This document shows, piece by piece, positions 1-9,200 of a stretch of 64,000 bases of DNA; the first letter of the stretch is position 1; each line of letters begins with the position of its first letter. This DNA is from Holacanthus passer. Lineage: Eukaryota > Chordata > Actinopteri > Pomacanthidae. The position numbers and the translations under genes were made by a program. Location of the stretch: positions 744,001-808,000 of the forward strand of contig JAFREQ010000152.1 of assembly GCA_025331565.1 (NCBI GenBank). Reading direction: 5' to 3'. The notes beneath the pieces were generated by a model. The model had not been told where the DNA came from. It worked only from the letters and a program-made list of their open reading frames with translations, and did not search any database.

Positions 1-63
1 TCTGTCTGCGTATCTCCAACTTGTTTTGCTCTTCAGGCTCCAATGGCTCCTCTATCTTCTCGC
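1..63 (-). CDS. kiaa0753: kiaa0753 coding exon 4, truncated by window edge
   Basis: The acceptor is CAG at 66-64. The phase-1 join restores a glycine and continues with an acidic then arginine-rich helix resembling the human EEALDPDEE...RRQ segment. The exon continues to the left of base 1. Confidence 0.85.
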
Positions 64-1650
64 CTGATGTTTAAAATCCATTATTCATTATGACTCATAA
101 TTATACATGTGATGTAAAACCATATGAAAAGTGTGCTGATTGTGGTGGGTACAAAAAACTGTGATATCCTTTTCAAGATGAGCTGTACCTTTAAACATAT
201 AATCAACAGTTAGGTATGGGCCTAATGTTACTAGCTGTTTTTGTGAGTTACCTCTGTTTGCAAGCTCTTCTACTTTCTGAATATACACTTCCAGCTCATT
301 TTGCAGCTTGTGAATCTCCTGGCTTAAAGGAGCCTGTTTGCCTTCTTCCAACTGATTTGGGCCAGGGTCTCTGGTTGGGGGTGACTGGCCAACCCGAGGC
401 ATGGGAGAAATGGGGTGTTTCTGGGAGGTGAGCACCGAAAGTTTGGCTCCAGGTCGGGCTGCTTTCTCTTTTGGACTAGAAGTCTTTAACTTTGTCTTAC
501 TTGGAGAGACTGCAAGCTCCTACAGAGAGAAAAAAAGACTCCTTTCTGTCAGTGACTGAACAAACTGATAATCATTTTTCAAGTCAACTATTAATTATAA
601 ACTCTGTACCATTAATCTGCATCAGTTACCTGAGGCAGCACTACATCACTTGTTTCAAGGAGGGAGACCTCCTGAGAGGGTCTGGCAGGGGATTTTGTCA
701 GCGACCCAAGACGCCTTCGTCTCAGATCTCGCCTGGCCAGCTGAACTGCAGCGTGAAGTCTCTCTTCAGAGAGAGCAGTGAAGCTGATGGAGCTTCGGGC
801 GCTGTCCACATCCTCACGCTCCTCCGACAGTGGCAGCAGCCTCTCTATCACGATGGGGGCTGGCAGGCGCACATGGGTGGCACGGTTTCTGGCACTTGCA
901 GGGACAGCTTCATTGAACAACAGCTGTGGCGTATAAGATACCAATCAGTGTTGTATGTGATATAAACAGCCATTGAGATGCTCAGTTATGATTTTCACAC
1001 AACTTTTACAACAAGTATTTCTATCATTCACTTCATTTGAATCCATTGGCCAGTTTGCAATCTAAAGAAACAGCCCTAAAATGAATCCTACCTGTATTAG
1101 GTTTTTGATTAAACTGTTTAAAGAGGTGTTGATTCAACTTTATGATGACTTCAAGGGCTGTACTGTTTGGTTCTATTTAACTGCATTGCGCTATACTAAG
1201 AGGTGTTTCCAATATCTACTCTATCCTCACTAATATATAGGGGGACAAAATATTATAAATAACTCACAGTACAACGCATTGCAATTCAACAGCACCAAAC
1301 ACACAGGCCCCTTAAGTACTACATAAAGTTAATTATATCAACACCTCTTTATAAACGAAAACATTATGACCTTCATGAATATAGGTTTTATTGCAGAGCT
1401 GATGTATAAGACTGAATTGGTGAAAAGTTGTATCAAATAAACTGCCGTACAGAGGATAAACTATCTGAAACAAAGACGCAGTTTGATATTCACGATATCT
1501 GCCAGTGTTGTTTACCTTGGTTTGGGACATCCCTGTAGTCAAAACTCTGCGGTTGTGATCGGTTCGGGTTTGACCTAAAACAACCCAGTCTTTCATTGGA
1601 CTTTGCTTTCCTCTAATCGTGGAACCACTCGGGAAAAACTGCGTGGTCAT
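1..1650 (-). CDS. kiaa0753: kiaa0753 (protein moonraker / OFIP), 5' part, runs off left edge
   Basis: Centriolar satellite and centrosome protein. In human it binds OFD1 and FOR20 and supports centriole duplication and ciliogenesis (family knowledge). Four coding exons are visible on the minus strand: 1516-1650 (45 codons), 630-923 (98 codons), 252-519 and 1-63, about 253 residues in all. All introns are GT-AG and the phases agree (0, 0, 1). The strongest match to human KIAA0753 is the block SEERLHAAVQLARRD in exon 2, with the later block SPPTRDPG followed by a predicted coiled coil (IHKLQNELEVYIQKVEELA) in exon 3, and the EEPLEPEEQ...RRQ stretch in exon 4. The ATG at 1650 is preceded in frame by a TGA, which supports it as the start. 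The rest of the protein (human is about 970 aa) lies beyond base 1. It is divergently arranged with txndc17, as in human. Confidence 0.92.
252..519 (-). CDS. kiaa0753: kiaa0753 coding exon 3
   Basis: 268 bases, acceptor TAG before 519, donor GAG then GTAACT after 252, ending in phase 1. It encodes a Lys/Ser/Pro-rich stretch, the conserved SPPTRDPG element and a short amphipathic helix likely to form a coiled coil. Confidence 0.9.
630..923 (-). CDS. kiaa0753: kiaa0753 coding exon 2
   Basis: Ninety-eight codons, acceptor CAG before 923, donor CAG then GTAACT after 630. It carries the most conserved N-terminal block of the family, containing ISFTALSEERLHAAVQLARR followed by a run of arginines. 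Confidence 0.92.
1516..1650 (-). CDS. kiaa0753: kiaa0753 coding exon 1
   Basis: Forty-five codons from ATG (1650-1648) to a consensus donor (AAG then GTAAAC on the minus strand, intron 1515-924). The phase is 0. The sequence is weakly conserved N-terminal leader, matched to human mainly by position and by a Val-Leu...Gln-Thr...Asn-Arg pattern. Confidence 0.85.
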
Positions 1651-2342
1651 TGAAGCAAAAACAACCTCCAGGTTCTCTCAAACTAGCGCACAATTCTTTG
1701 TATATAACTAATGCTAATGAGAGTTAGCATTAGCAAGCTAACTTTGAATTGAAGTTTGCCAACGTCAAGTTAATCCCAACATCGTCCATTCGACCATTTC
1801 GACTTCGCTTATAGCTCCTTTTTCAGTTTACACTGGATTTAAAAATTAGCTAAGCACATAGTGTCGCTAACTGGAGGTCAATTAAAAGATAGCACATGTT
1901 TAGGTTTTTAAAATTTAGCCCCAGATTGTCAACAGTTTGAAACGGCGCCATGACAACAACAGGACGCCGTTAGACGGAAGTAGTTTTCACCAAGTACGGA
2001 CCGTCAAAGAAGTCAAACATTAGCGCAATCGCATTTTTCCTGACATTTTTAAGACAAAAATAAAGATCTTCTGTCATATTTTTTTGAAAATGTGGACAAT
2101 ATGTAATGACATTATTCCAAAAATGACTCGGCTTGCGAAAAGAGGGTTTAAAATGCTTATTAAATCTATTTAGGTACGCGGTCACTTTAAGAGACTTTGC
2201 ACAGACCGGAAGTGGTTCTGTCACGTTTTGAGTATTTCTACCAGGTTCAGTGTTCAGAGCTGCAGTATTTCTGAAAACACTTGTTAGTTCCTCATAGTTT
2301 AATAGTTTATGTTCGCACATTTGGACTTTAACTGTCTAAACG
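1651..2342. promoter_or_regulatory. divergent kiaa0753 / txndc17 promoter region
   Basis: The 692 bp between the two start codons of divergent genes must hold both 5' UTRs and both core promoters. A perfect ETS/GABPA-type site, ACCGGAAGTG, lies at 2205-2214, and a second GGAAGT core at 1976-1981. A TTTGAA at 1936-1941 sits two bases from GGCGCC (1944-1949), resembling cell-cycle CHR and E2F-like boxes but in a non-canonical order. There is no obvious TATA box at either end. A short inverted repeat, CTAATGCTAA with a 6-nt loop, is at 1708-1733. ETS sites are typical of bidirectional housekeeping promoters (established); use here is inferred. Confidence 0.65.
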
Positions 2343-2487
2343 ATGTCCCATTACGAAGAAGTGAGTGTGCGTGGGTATGGTGAATTCTGCCAGGCTGTGT
2401 CTGACAGGAAAGGAAAGGACATTTTTGCTTATTTCTCTGGTGACAAAGACGCCGAAGGAAAGAGTTGGTGTCCAGACTGTGTGAAAG
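2343..2487 (+). CDS. txndc17: txndc17 exon 1
   Basis: Encodes residues 1-48 and part of 49, including the whole WCPDC redox motif. The donor is AAAG then GTAACT, phase 1. Confidence 0.95.
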
Positions 2488-3761
2488 GTAACTTCATATA
2501 TGTTTAATATATGCATGCCGTATCATTTTGAGTTATGAAATATTTGGTCATGCAACCTCTTGCAGCAAACTTTTCATTGCTCTGCATGTGACATAGGCAT
2601 AAAACGGTTCTGCTTTGAAGGATCATGATCCTTATTTATTTCATATTTGGTGCACTGTCATTAAGTCAACACTTTCTCTTCCCTTTCAGCTGAGCCAGTT
2701 GTGAGAGGACAGATGAGTCATCTTCCCGAGGGCTCTGTCTTCATCTACTGCCAAGTTGGAGAAAGAGCCTAGTCAGTATTTCACTCTGCTTTATTTCTAT
2801 AATTTGTGTAGGAACAGTTTATCCCTTCAAAACCTTGAGTCACCAAGATGACATGTGTGGTCCCAAAACAAGAGAGCATAACATATTGGAGCTGCAACTA
2901 ACACTTCAATTTGTCTGTTGAGTATTTTTTTTAAATCATCTATGATAAATAATGGCAATTGCAGGTGATCAGAGCCCTAAAATTGTTGAGTCACAGTTTG
3001 ACAAACCGCCAGTCTCTTGATTAGATCTAATTTGACAATATGAAATGGTAAGATAAGTAGTTTGTATGTACATATACTAGATAAATTACTTAAAATACCA
3101 AATTTTAAATATATACGTTTTCTGTTTTTCAACTAATAGATTTATCACAATTACATTATGACAGTGGTTCTCATTTCACATGTGCATTTTAGCCAAGTGA
3201 TTAACTACAGAGCCGGTTACAGTGAATACAGTTATTCATATATTACATTTCCAGACACCAAACTGTATGTATGTAGATTTTTTCTTTTTTTTTACATCAG
3301 ATTTTTGCAAATACAGCTTTACTTTGGAAGGCTGAAAATCATCTTCGGTCTTTCCAAGTCTGCTCTTTCAAATGTGTCTTATTATGTCTCTTTTTCATGC
3401 TTCAGTTGGAAGGATCAAACTAATGACTTCAAGAAGACACTGAAGTTGAGTGGGGTTCCCACTCTGCTGCGATATGGCACAGTAAGAACAAGTTCAATTT
3501 TTTTGTTGACTATTTTATTTGATGTGGATTGATCCAAGATGAGCCAACTATATGTGTTTTACAGAAAGATCCATAGAAATTAGACTAAATTCCAACATTC
3601 AGTTTCTTATAAAATGTTGCATATGAAAAAGCATAACCTTTCAATATTGATGTCATTAGTGTTAAAACCAGCCTCCTTTAAACCTGTTTCAGCCTCAGAA
3701 GTTGGTGGAGGAAGAATGCCTCAAAGCAGAACTGGTGAGGATGATGTTCACTGAGGACTGA
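2343..3761 (+). CDS. txndc17: txndc17 (thioredoxin domain-containing protein 17, TRP14), complete
   Basis: A small cytosolic thioredoxin-like oxidoreductase. It is reduced by thioredoxin reductase 1 and acts on cystine, protein persulfides/nitrosothiols and dynein light chain (family knowledge). The exons are 2343-2487, 2690-2771, 3406-3481 and 3693-3761, with stop TGA at 3759-3761. The joined reading frame is 372 bases, 123 residues, the same length as human. The active site SWCPDC places the redox cysteines at residues 43 and 46, as in human. The start YEEVSV, the middle VFIYCQVGE and the end of the protein (GVPTLLRYGTPQKLVE, then MMFTED) are strongly conserved. An in-frame TAA at 2337-2339 directly precedes the codon before the ATG, fixing the start. 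The donor after exon 2 is the weaker GTCAGT but joins frames perfectly. The gene is divergent from kiaa0753 and is followed on the same strand by nxn. Confidence 0.96.
2690..2771 (+). CDS. txndc17: txndc17 exon 2
   Basis: The acceptor is CCCTTTCAG. The exon encodes AEPVVRG through the conserved VFIYCQVGE strand. It ends on TA with donor GTCAGT, so the tyrosine codon is completed by exon 3. Confidence 0.93.
2887..3020. repeat. relic of dispersed repeat family 2 in txndc17 intron 2
   Basis: The sequence begins GAGCTGCAACTAACACTTC, matching the GCTGCAACTAACGATT start seen at 43470. It then has the AT-rich 'ATTTGTCTGTTGAGTATTTT' type body. The copy is diverged and has lost its second half. Confidence 0.5.
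3406..3481 (+). CDS. txndc17: txndc17 exon 3
   Basis: The acceptor is GCTTCAG. The exon completes the tyrosine codon and encodes WKDQTNDF through the cis-proline loop GVPTLLRYGT. The donor is GTAAGA. Confidence 0.95.
3693..3761 (+). CDS. txndc17: txndc17 exon 4 and stop
   Basis: The acceptor is GTTTCAG. The exon encodes PQKLVEEECL to the C-terminal MMFTED and TGA. Confidence 0.95.
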   Translation, partial: PQKLVEEECLKAELVRMMFTED

Positions 3762-5735
3762 GGGATCCTGCGCTGTTCACATCACTCATAAGCATCAAGA
3801 TTTCTTCACTGTTAAACAGTAAAGCTGACAACCATTCAGTTACAGCACTACTGGTAATTGTGCACAAGCTTAATCTCCTCCTGTACTTTCAAATCAGCAA
3901 CTGTGTAAGTTTAAAACCAAACAAATCGAGCATCCTTTGTAATCCATACTGGAATATCTGCAATAGACAAATGTGTACAGTGGATAATAATCATACTATT
4001 TTTTCTTGTTCTGCTTTATGTGCAATCACTCAGTCCTGTTTTATAATTTGAGTTTGATACATTTCTTTAAATGTAATGTTCTAACACAACAATGTTCTAG
4101 TTGATTAGAAAAATATGTTGGGATTTTTTATTGCGACAATTTTTTGCATGATTTTTGTTGCTGTAGGACTCAACTAAAGTTACACATGATGTTGAATATT
4201 TGTGCCTGAAGAAAATGTTGTTTGTAATGTGGAGTATGATGACCCCAATGAATACTAAAATGTGCAAGAACAAGAACAAAGTTGTATTGGATGATTTTTG
4301 TTTCGGGGGACAGACATTTGAACAAAGTTGTTGTTTATACTACAAAGGGTTTTCACTGTTTGAGACTATTTTCCTTCTGCGTGTACTTTGGAAATGGGTG
4401 AAGTTATTTCAGAAATCCACAGGCATCAGTTATTTTATGTGGGTAGGACAAGTTACCATTTTTTTACAGTGTCGAAAATATATCGGTCTAGCCCCTCAGT
4501 GCTCTTTTCAGAGCTTCATTATCAAATCCATTTGTCTTGCTAATTGGGAGAATGCCCAAATGAATGAAATCTCATGCCACATCTTCACTACTACCTTTGC
4601 ACCCAGGCAGATTTGAAATGTTAGCAAATATGTGTTTTTAGCTCAAAAAGCACATATCAGGGGCCCTTTGCTGCAAAACTAACTTGTTAACAACATAATG
4701 TGGCTCTGAGACACAACCCTCAGGTCCTGGTGATTCTTCACAATAATAGAAATGATTGGAAGTTGAATATAGTTTATTGGAGAATGCACAGAGGTATTTT
4801 GACTTCAGTTGTCCTCTTCGCTTTACTTATTGATTTGATAAAAGGAATTGATTTGATAGAAATTGCAGTTCTATTCAAACATAAAAAGCTCCTCAAGTTT
4901 AAATATACAGTGAGTGGTTATTATTAAAGATGGCTCTGAATTATTCATCAAATCCATTTCTGTATTTTTACCTTTTTAATTTCTTAGTAATAGTGTTTGA
5001 TTCAAATTCAAACCTTATTTCTTTTTAGTTTATAGAGGTTTGGGGTAAATTTTTCTAATTATCATCTACCCCACCTCTTTGATAGTGTTTTGGTTCATTT
5101 TGTTTCTTTAGTAAAGAGGTAAAAATGAAACACCAGAGTGTGATTTGCATTCTGTACTTCCTTGTCATTTGCAGGTGCCTTTACCATTTCGGGGTGTTGA
5201 TTGTAGAAAAACAGCCACTTTCTCTGGATGATTACAAAATATACCCAACATTTTTCTCATGCTAGTATCTCTGTTAAAAATTAAAAAGAGATTAGATTGT
5301 CTCACCCACATTTTAATGCTCCTTTAACCCTGCAGAAATATTTTTCTACTTCAGTATGTTGCAGCCCAGGTATTTTCCCTCAATGACCAGTAGGTGGCAG
5401 CACATCCATATGAATCGACTGTAGCCTTACCTTATTGAAATTTTTAGATTTTTATTTCATTTTTTTTCTCTTCAAGCTTAATAAATGAACAAATCTAATG
5501 CATTTAAAAAAAAAAAACTATATTGTTGAGGTGAAATCTAGAATCCGGCTGCTTTTAGTCAGAAAATGAGAAAATGAGACAAGTTTAAGGATATAAAACA
5601 TGCAAACTCATTAAGAATAATAAAAAAAAAAGCTTCAATTTACGTTTTTTCACATATGAAAAATCAAAACAACGCAGTGATCGAGTGTCACGTTTGTAGT
5701 CAGAAAAAAAGCAGATGTCATGATGAAAGTGTGCT
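3762..5735. other. txndc17 3' UTR and txndc17-nxn intergenic spacer
   Basis: AT-rich sequence without a supportable gene. No canonical AATAAA follows the txndc17 stop closely. The first AATAAA on the plus strand that I found is at 5480-5485, followed about 20 bases later by a 12-A run (5505-5516), which could be either a distal polyadenylation site or an old retroposed tail. A weaker ATTAAA is at 4923-4928. The true 3' end of txndc17 cannot be decided from the sequence. Confidence 0.5.
5384..5402 (+). promoter_or_regulatory. candidate CTCF binding site upstream of nxn
   Basis: The core CCAGTAGGTGGCAG (5387-5400) fits the published consensus YDRCCASYAGRKGGCRSYV at all 19 positions. It lies about 590 bp upstream of the nxn start codon, between txndc17 and nxn, in forward orientation. 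Occupancy is inferred only. Confidence 0.55.
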
Positions 5736-5977
5736 TTAAGGCGGGAGGAGGAGGAAGAGCTCCGCCGCTGCTCCAGGAGATTTAAGCGGAGCGGATTCCT
5801 GCACAGCGCCGCTCAGAGCGCAGGACGAGCCGCGGTGAGAGCAGAGCGCAGCGCCTCACAGGGGCCGGAGCTTCTCCTACAAACCCTCAGACCCCAGGTG
5901 GAGGAAGTGCTGGGTGTCGCCCGCGAACAACTGCGTCCACAGCAGCCTCGCTTGAAGGTACCGTTGCGTGTTGAGCG
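5736..5977 (+). promoter_or_regulatory. nxn: nxn CpG-rich promoter / 5' UTR
   Basis: Sharp rise in G+C and CpG density compared with the AT-rich spacer before it, with motifs such as GCGGGAGGAGG, CCGCCGCTGC and GAGCCGCGG. The CpG-rich block continues into exon 1 and stops at its donor, as expected for a CpG-island promoter. No TATA box is evident; the transcription start cannot be fixed. Confidence 0.65.
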
Positions 5978-6286
5978 ATGTCGGAGTTTCTGGTGGGTCT
6001 GCTCGGGGAGCGGCTCGTCAACAGCGAGAAAGCCGAGGTGGACGTGCAGTCGCTGGGCGCCAGGCTGTCGCTGGTCGGGCTCTTCTTCGGCTGCAGCCTG
6101 AACGCACCGTGCAAGCAGTTCAACGGGAGCCTGTGCGAGTTTTACAGCCGCTTCAAAAAGGCGTCCGAGCACAAGGACAAATTGGAAATCGTCTTCATCT
6201 CGTCCGATCAGGACCAGAAACACTGGCAGGACTTTTTGCAGGAGATGCCCTGGCCTGCTTTACCTTTCAAAGACAGACACAAAAAG
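5978..6286 (+). CDS. nxn: nxn exon 1
   Basis: Encodes residues 1-103, from MSEFLVGLLGERLV to the HKK before the phase-0 donor GTAGGA. It is the N-terminal thioredoxin-like module, with the degenerate CSLNAPC in place of a CXXC and the conserved LEIVFISSDQDQ strand. Reading on past the donor adds only two residues before a stop. Confidence 0.95.
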
Positions 6287-9200
6287 GTAGGATGATGAGG
6301 GGTGATGAAGGGGGACACTGGCTCATCAGGAGGGTTTTAGTGTGTTTAGTGGGTTGGAAATGAGAGGAAATCCCCTTGTAGGCCAGGTCTGCTTCTCCTG
6401 TCACTGCACAGGTGTATTATGCTTTAATTTGGGTCATTGAATTTAGCCTCTTTTTAGTCCCTCATTAATCAGCTTCAAATCATCTGCCAATAAACCAACT
6501 AAATCTGATAATTGATAATCCACTTTATCTACAAATGCATGTCATATCATGCACAAGATCAAATTTAATAAAGTGGTACAAAAACACATTCAGCCAATAG
6601 AGAATGAAAAGGATCTGTGAAATGTCAAGAGTGTTTGTGCAGGGGGAAAAAAGCAGAAATGTCATGAGAAATTAATTTTTCCAATCATGTTTCACCAGTT
6701 TGATAATAACACCCTGACACAGTGAAGGAACCATATATCCTGTGACTTAATTTTATCAAGATAATCTACATTTTGCAGGCCAGACATTCCTAACTTATTA
6801 ACAGGAGAGAAAGGCTTCATCTCCTTTTCTCTTTACAGTTCTGTTCAAGGAATAGTTGTTGGCACATAATATTTTAGCAGAACATCTCAGAGCAATAATG
6901 TTGTTGCATCTATCATGTGTGTGTATGTGTAGCTGCAAGTAAAGGCCTCTTTATTTTGCCATCATATCATCTGTAGGTTTCCTGATGGTGTCAACAATGC
7001 AGTGCTTGAAGGATTTCTAGTTCACTACTTTGATTTCTCTCATTTTATATTTGTCTAATTTAAATCATGAGGAAGCTTAGATTATTTTTTTGTGATTATA
7101 TATTTTGAAAATCGAGTGTAAATATGGGCTTTTCATTGTAAATTCAGAAAGTGGATATATTTGTTTTAGGGTGTTAGTATATTATTAAATTGCATCATTT
7201 ATCTCCTCATAAATTTGCCTGTAATCTAATATTTTGATGGATTTGTTTATGACAAAGTGAATATTTAAGATGGCTAATGCTGCCACACAAAAACAGAAAC
7301 AACACACAGGCATCTTATGGATAAATTATTATTCCTTATGCAAAATAAAAGAGTCATATGCACTCTTTTAGCAGGAGCTTCCTTTATCGGTTAGTGATAT
7401 TTGCAGCTGGACAAACATGACACATACAGTACATTATGTGTGTGCCGCAGGATGTCTGAGGGCCATCCCGGTGTCCTGTTTGCAGCACAGGTCTCTTTTT
7501 CTTTTTCTAAACCTAAATGTAATTGCAGATGAGGCATGCACAAAGATACTGTGGTCAGCTATATTTGCGTAGTGTGAGTCATGCATGTCAGTGAATGCTG
7601 AATTTGTTTGCACAGTAAAATGCTGCTGTGGATTTAAAATTGTCCAAATATTGCTTAAGAGGATTTTGACCTCCTGTTTTTGAAGATTAGGCCTGATTAT
7701 AGTTTTTAGAGGAAATATTTCCTCTGAACACAAAAAGAGCAGTCTCAGGCAAATGAAGATATTTTTAACCTTAGTTATGTCATATGATGTGTGTGTGTGT
7801 GTGTGTGTGTGAAACCATAGTGGCCTAAAATATTTAGTAGCCTGCATCTTGTCTTTGGCACAATCTCTATTTTCTCGTAGAGGATGTATCTTTCTCAGTC
7901 TGACCACGTTAAGCCAGTTCACCCCTGAATGTTCTTTGTGTAGATGAGGCTTGACTTGGACTGCATCATTGTCTTGTAAATTCTTTCAGATTGCCAGTGA
8001 TGATTTCCGTTACACCTCATAATGAAGTCCAGGCGTGAATGAGGCAGGGCGATGACAGGGGAGTGGGGGTTGTCTAGTTGTTGTCTGGGGCGGAGCTCAT
8101 CCATGGCCACAGTGCAGCATTATTGTGTTCTAACTGCTGGAGGAAAACGTCTGTGGCATCAACATAACCATTGTTCACGCTCTTGTTGGTGGTCTATCGT
8201 CCGTCTCGGCCTTGTGAGAGCAGTGTCTGTGTTTTGCAGAGGCCTGCGGTTTTGGTCCATCTTGGGCTCCGTCCAACCTTCGGCCTGTTCTCTCTCTCCA
8301 TACTAACGCAGCAGTGAAAATTCATGTTCCAGTCAGTAGCTTCAATACAGTAACAGTATTTTATAAATGTGACATCTCCAGAGGCATCCAGAACCATCGT
8401 TACCCCTCATCATCCTTTAGTTAATTCATGATTTGTGCATGTTGGCATTTAAATTTTATTATAACTGTGCAGCTATGTCGGCTCTGCATTCATTTACACC
8501 GCAGCCTTTCTCCTGTCCAAATGTTTATCACCAGCCGACCTTTAATAGATAGTTTTTATTCATAATTCAGGTGGTTGATTTCCTTTGTTCTACTGGGTAT
8601 TGCTGGTTGAATTAATTGTAGAAAAATTTGCTTGTTCCACCTTCTCAGATGTGAGAATGTGATGCTATTCTTTGTCATATGTGATAGTAAACTTAATATC
8701 TTTAGGTTCTGGACTGATGGTTCAATGAAACAAGCTATCTGAATGCATCAAATTAGGGGAATTTATAATGGATATTGTTTTCTATTTTCAGACATCTTAA
8801 GACAAAACAAGTAATCAAAAAATTAATTTGCAAATAATTGGCAGATCACTTGATAATGAAAATAATTGTTAGTTAGCAGAATGCTGTGTGGGGATTTATG
8901 TGTCACGCACAAATGCACACATTTTCATTTTTTGCTTATAATTAAATGTGTCGAATTCAAGCATGAGATTCGTATTTTGCAAATCAGGAAGTGTGAAGTT
9001 AGCTGGTAATAGAACATAACTGTGGAGGATCTCCTGTGCCGTGTATGTGCTGCGGCCTGACCTAATTGGTGAGTGATGTTGACCCAGTGGAGAGCCGTGT
9101 TGATGTTGTGGGTCCGCGGAGACTAAGTGGCCCTCTCACCTCTCCTCTCAGGCTCTTTTTGACTTGTGACTGCAAGCTGAGCTCATCTCCTGAAGGATGC

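Noticed and set aside
1708..1733. 10-bp inverted repeat CTAATGCTAA in the kiaa0753 leader
   Set aside because: GCTAATGCTAAC-like words are very common in fish DNA and the stem is short; noted with the promoter only.
5480..5516. AATAAA followed by A12, possible processed pseudogene tail
   Set aside because: No upstream coding remnant other than txndc17 itself was seen; may simply be a distal txndc17 poly(A) site or an old retroposon end.
5813..6223. 136-aa minus-strand frame opposite nxn exon 1
   Set aside because: Antisense shadow of exon 1 and its CpG-rich leader.
7434..7922. 162-aa minus-strand open frame in nxn intron 1
   Set aside because: Contains a Thr-His run that is only the TG microsatellite read backwards; no domain, no splice context.
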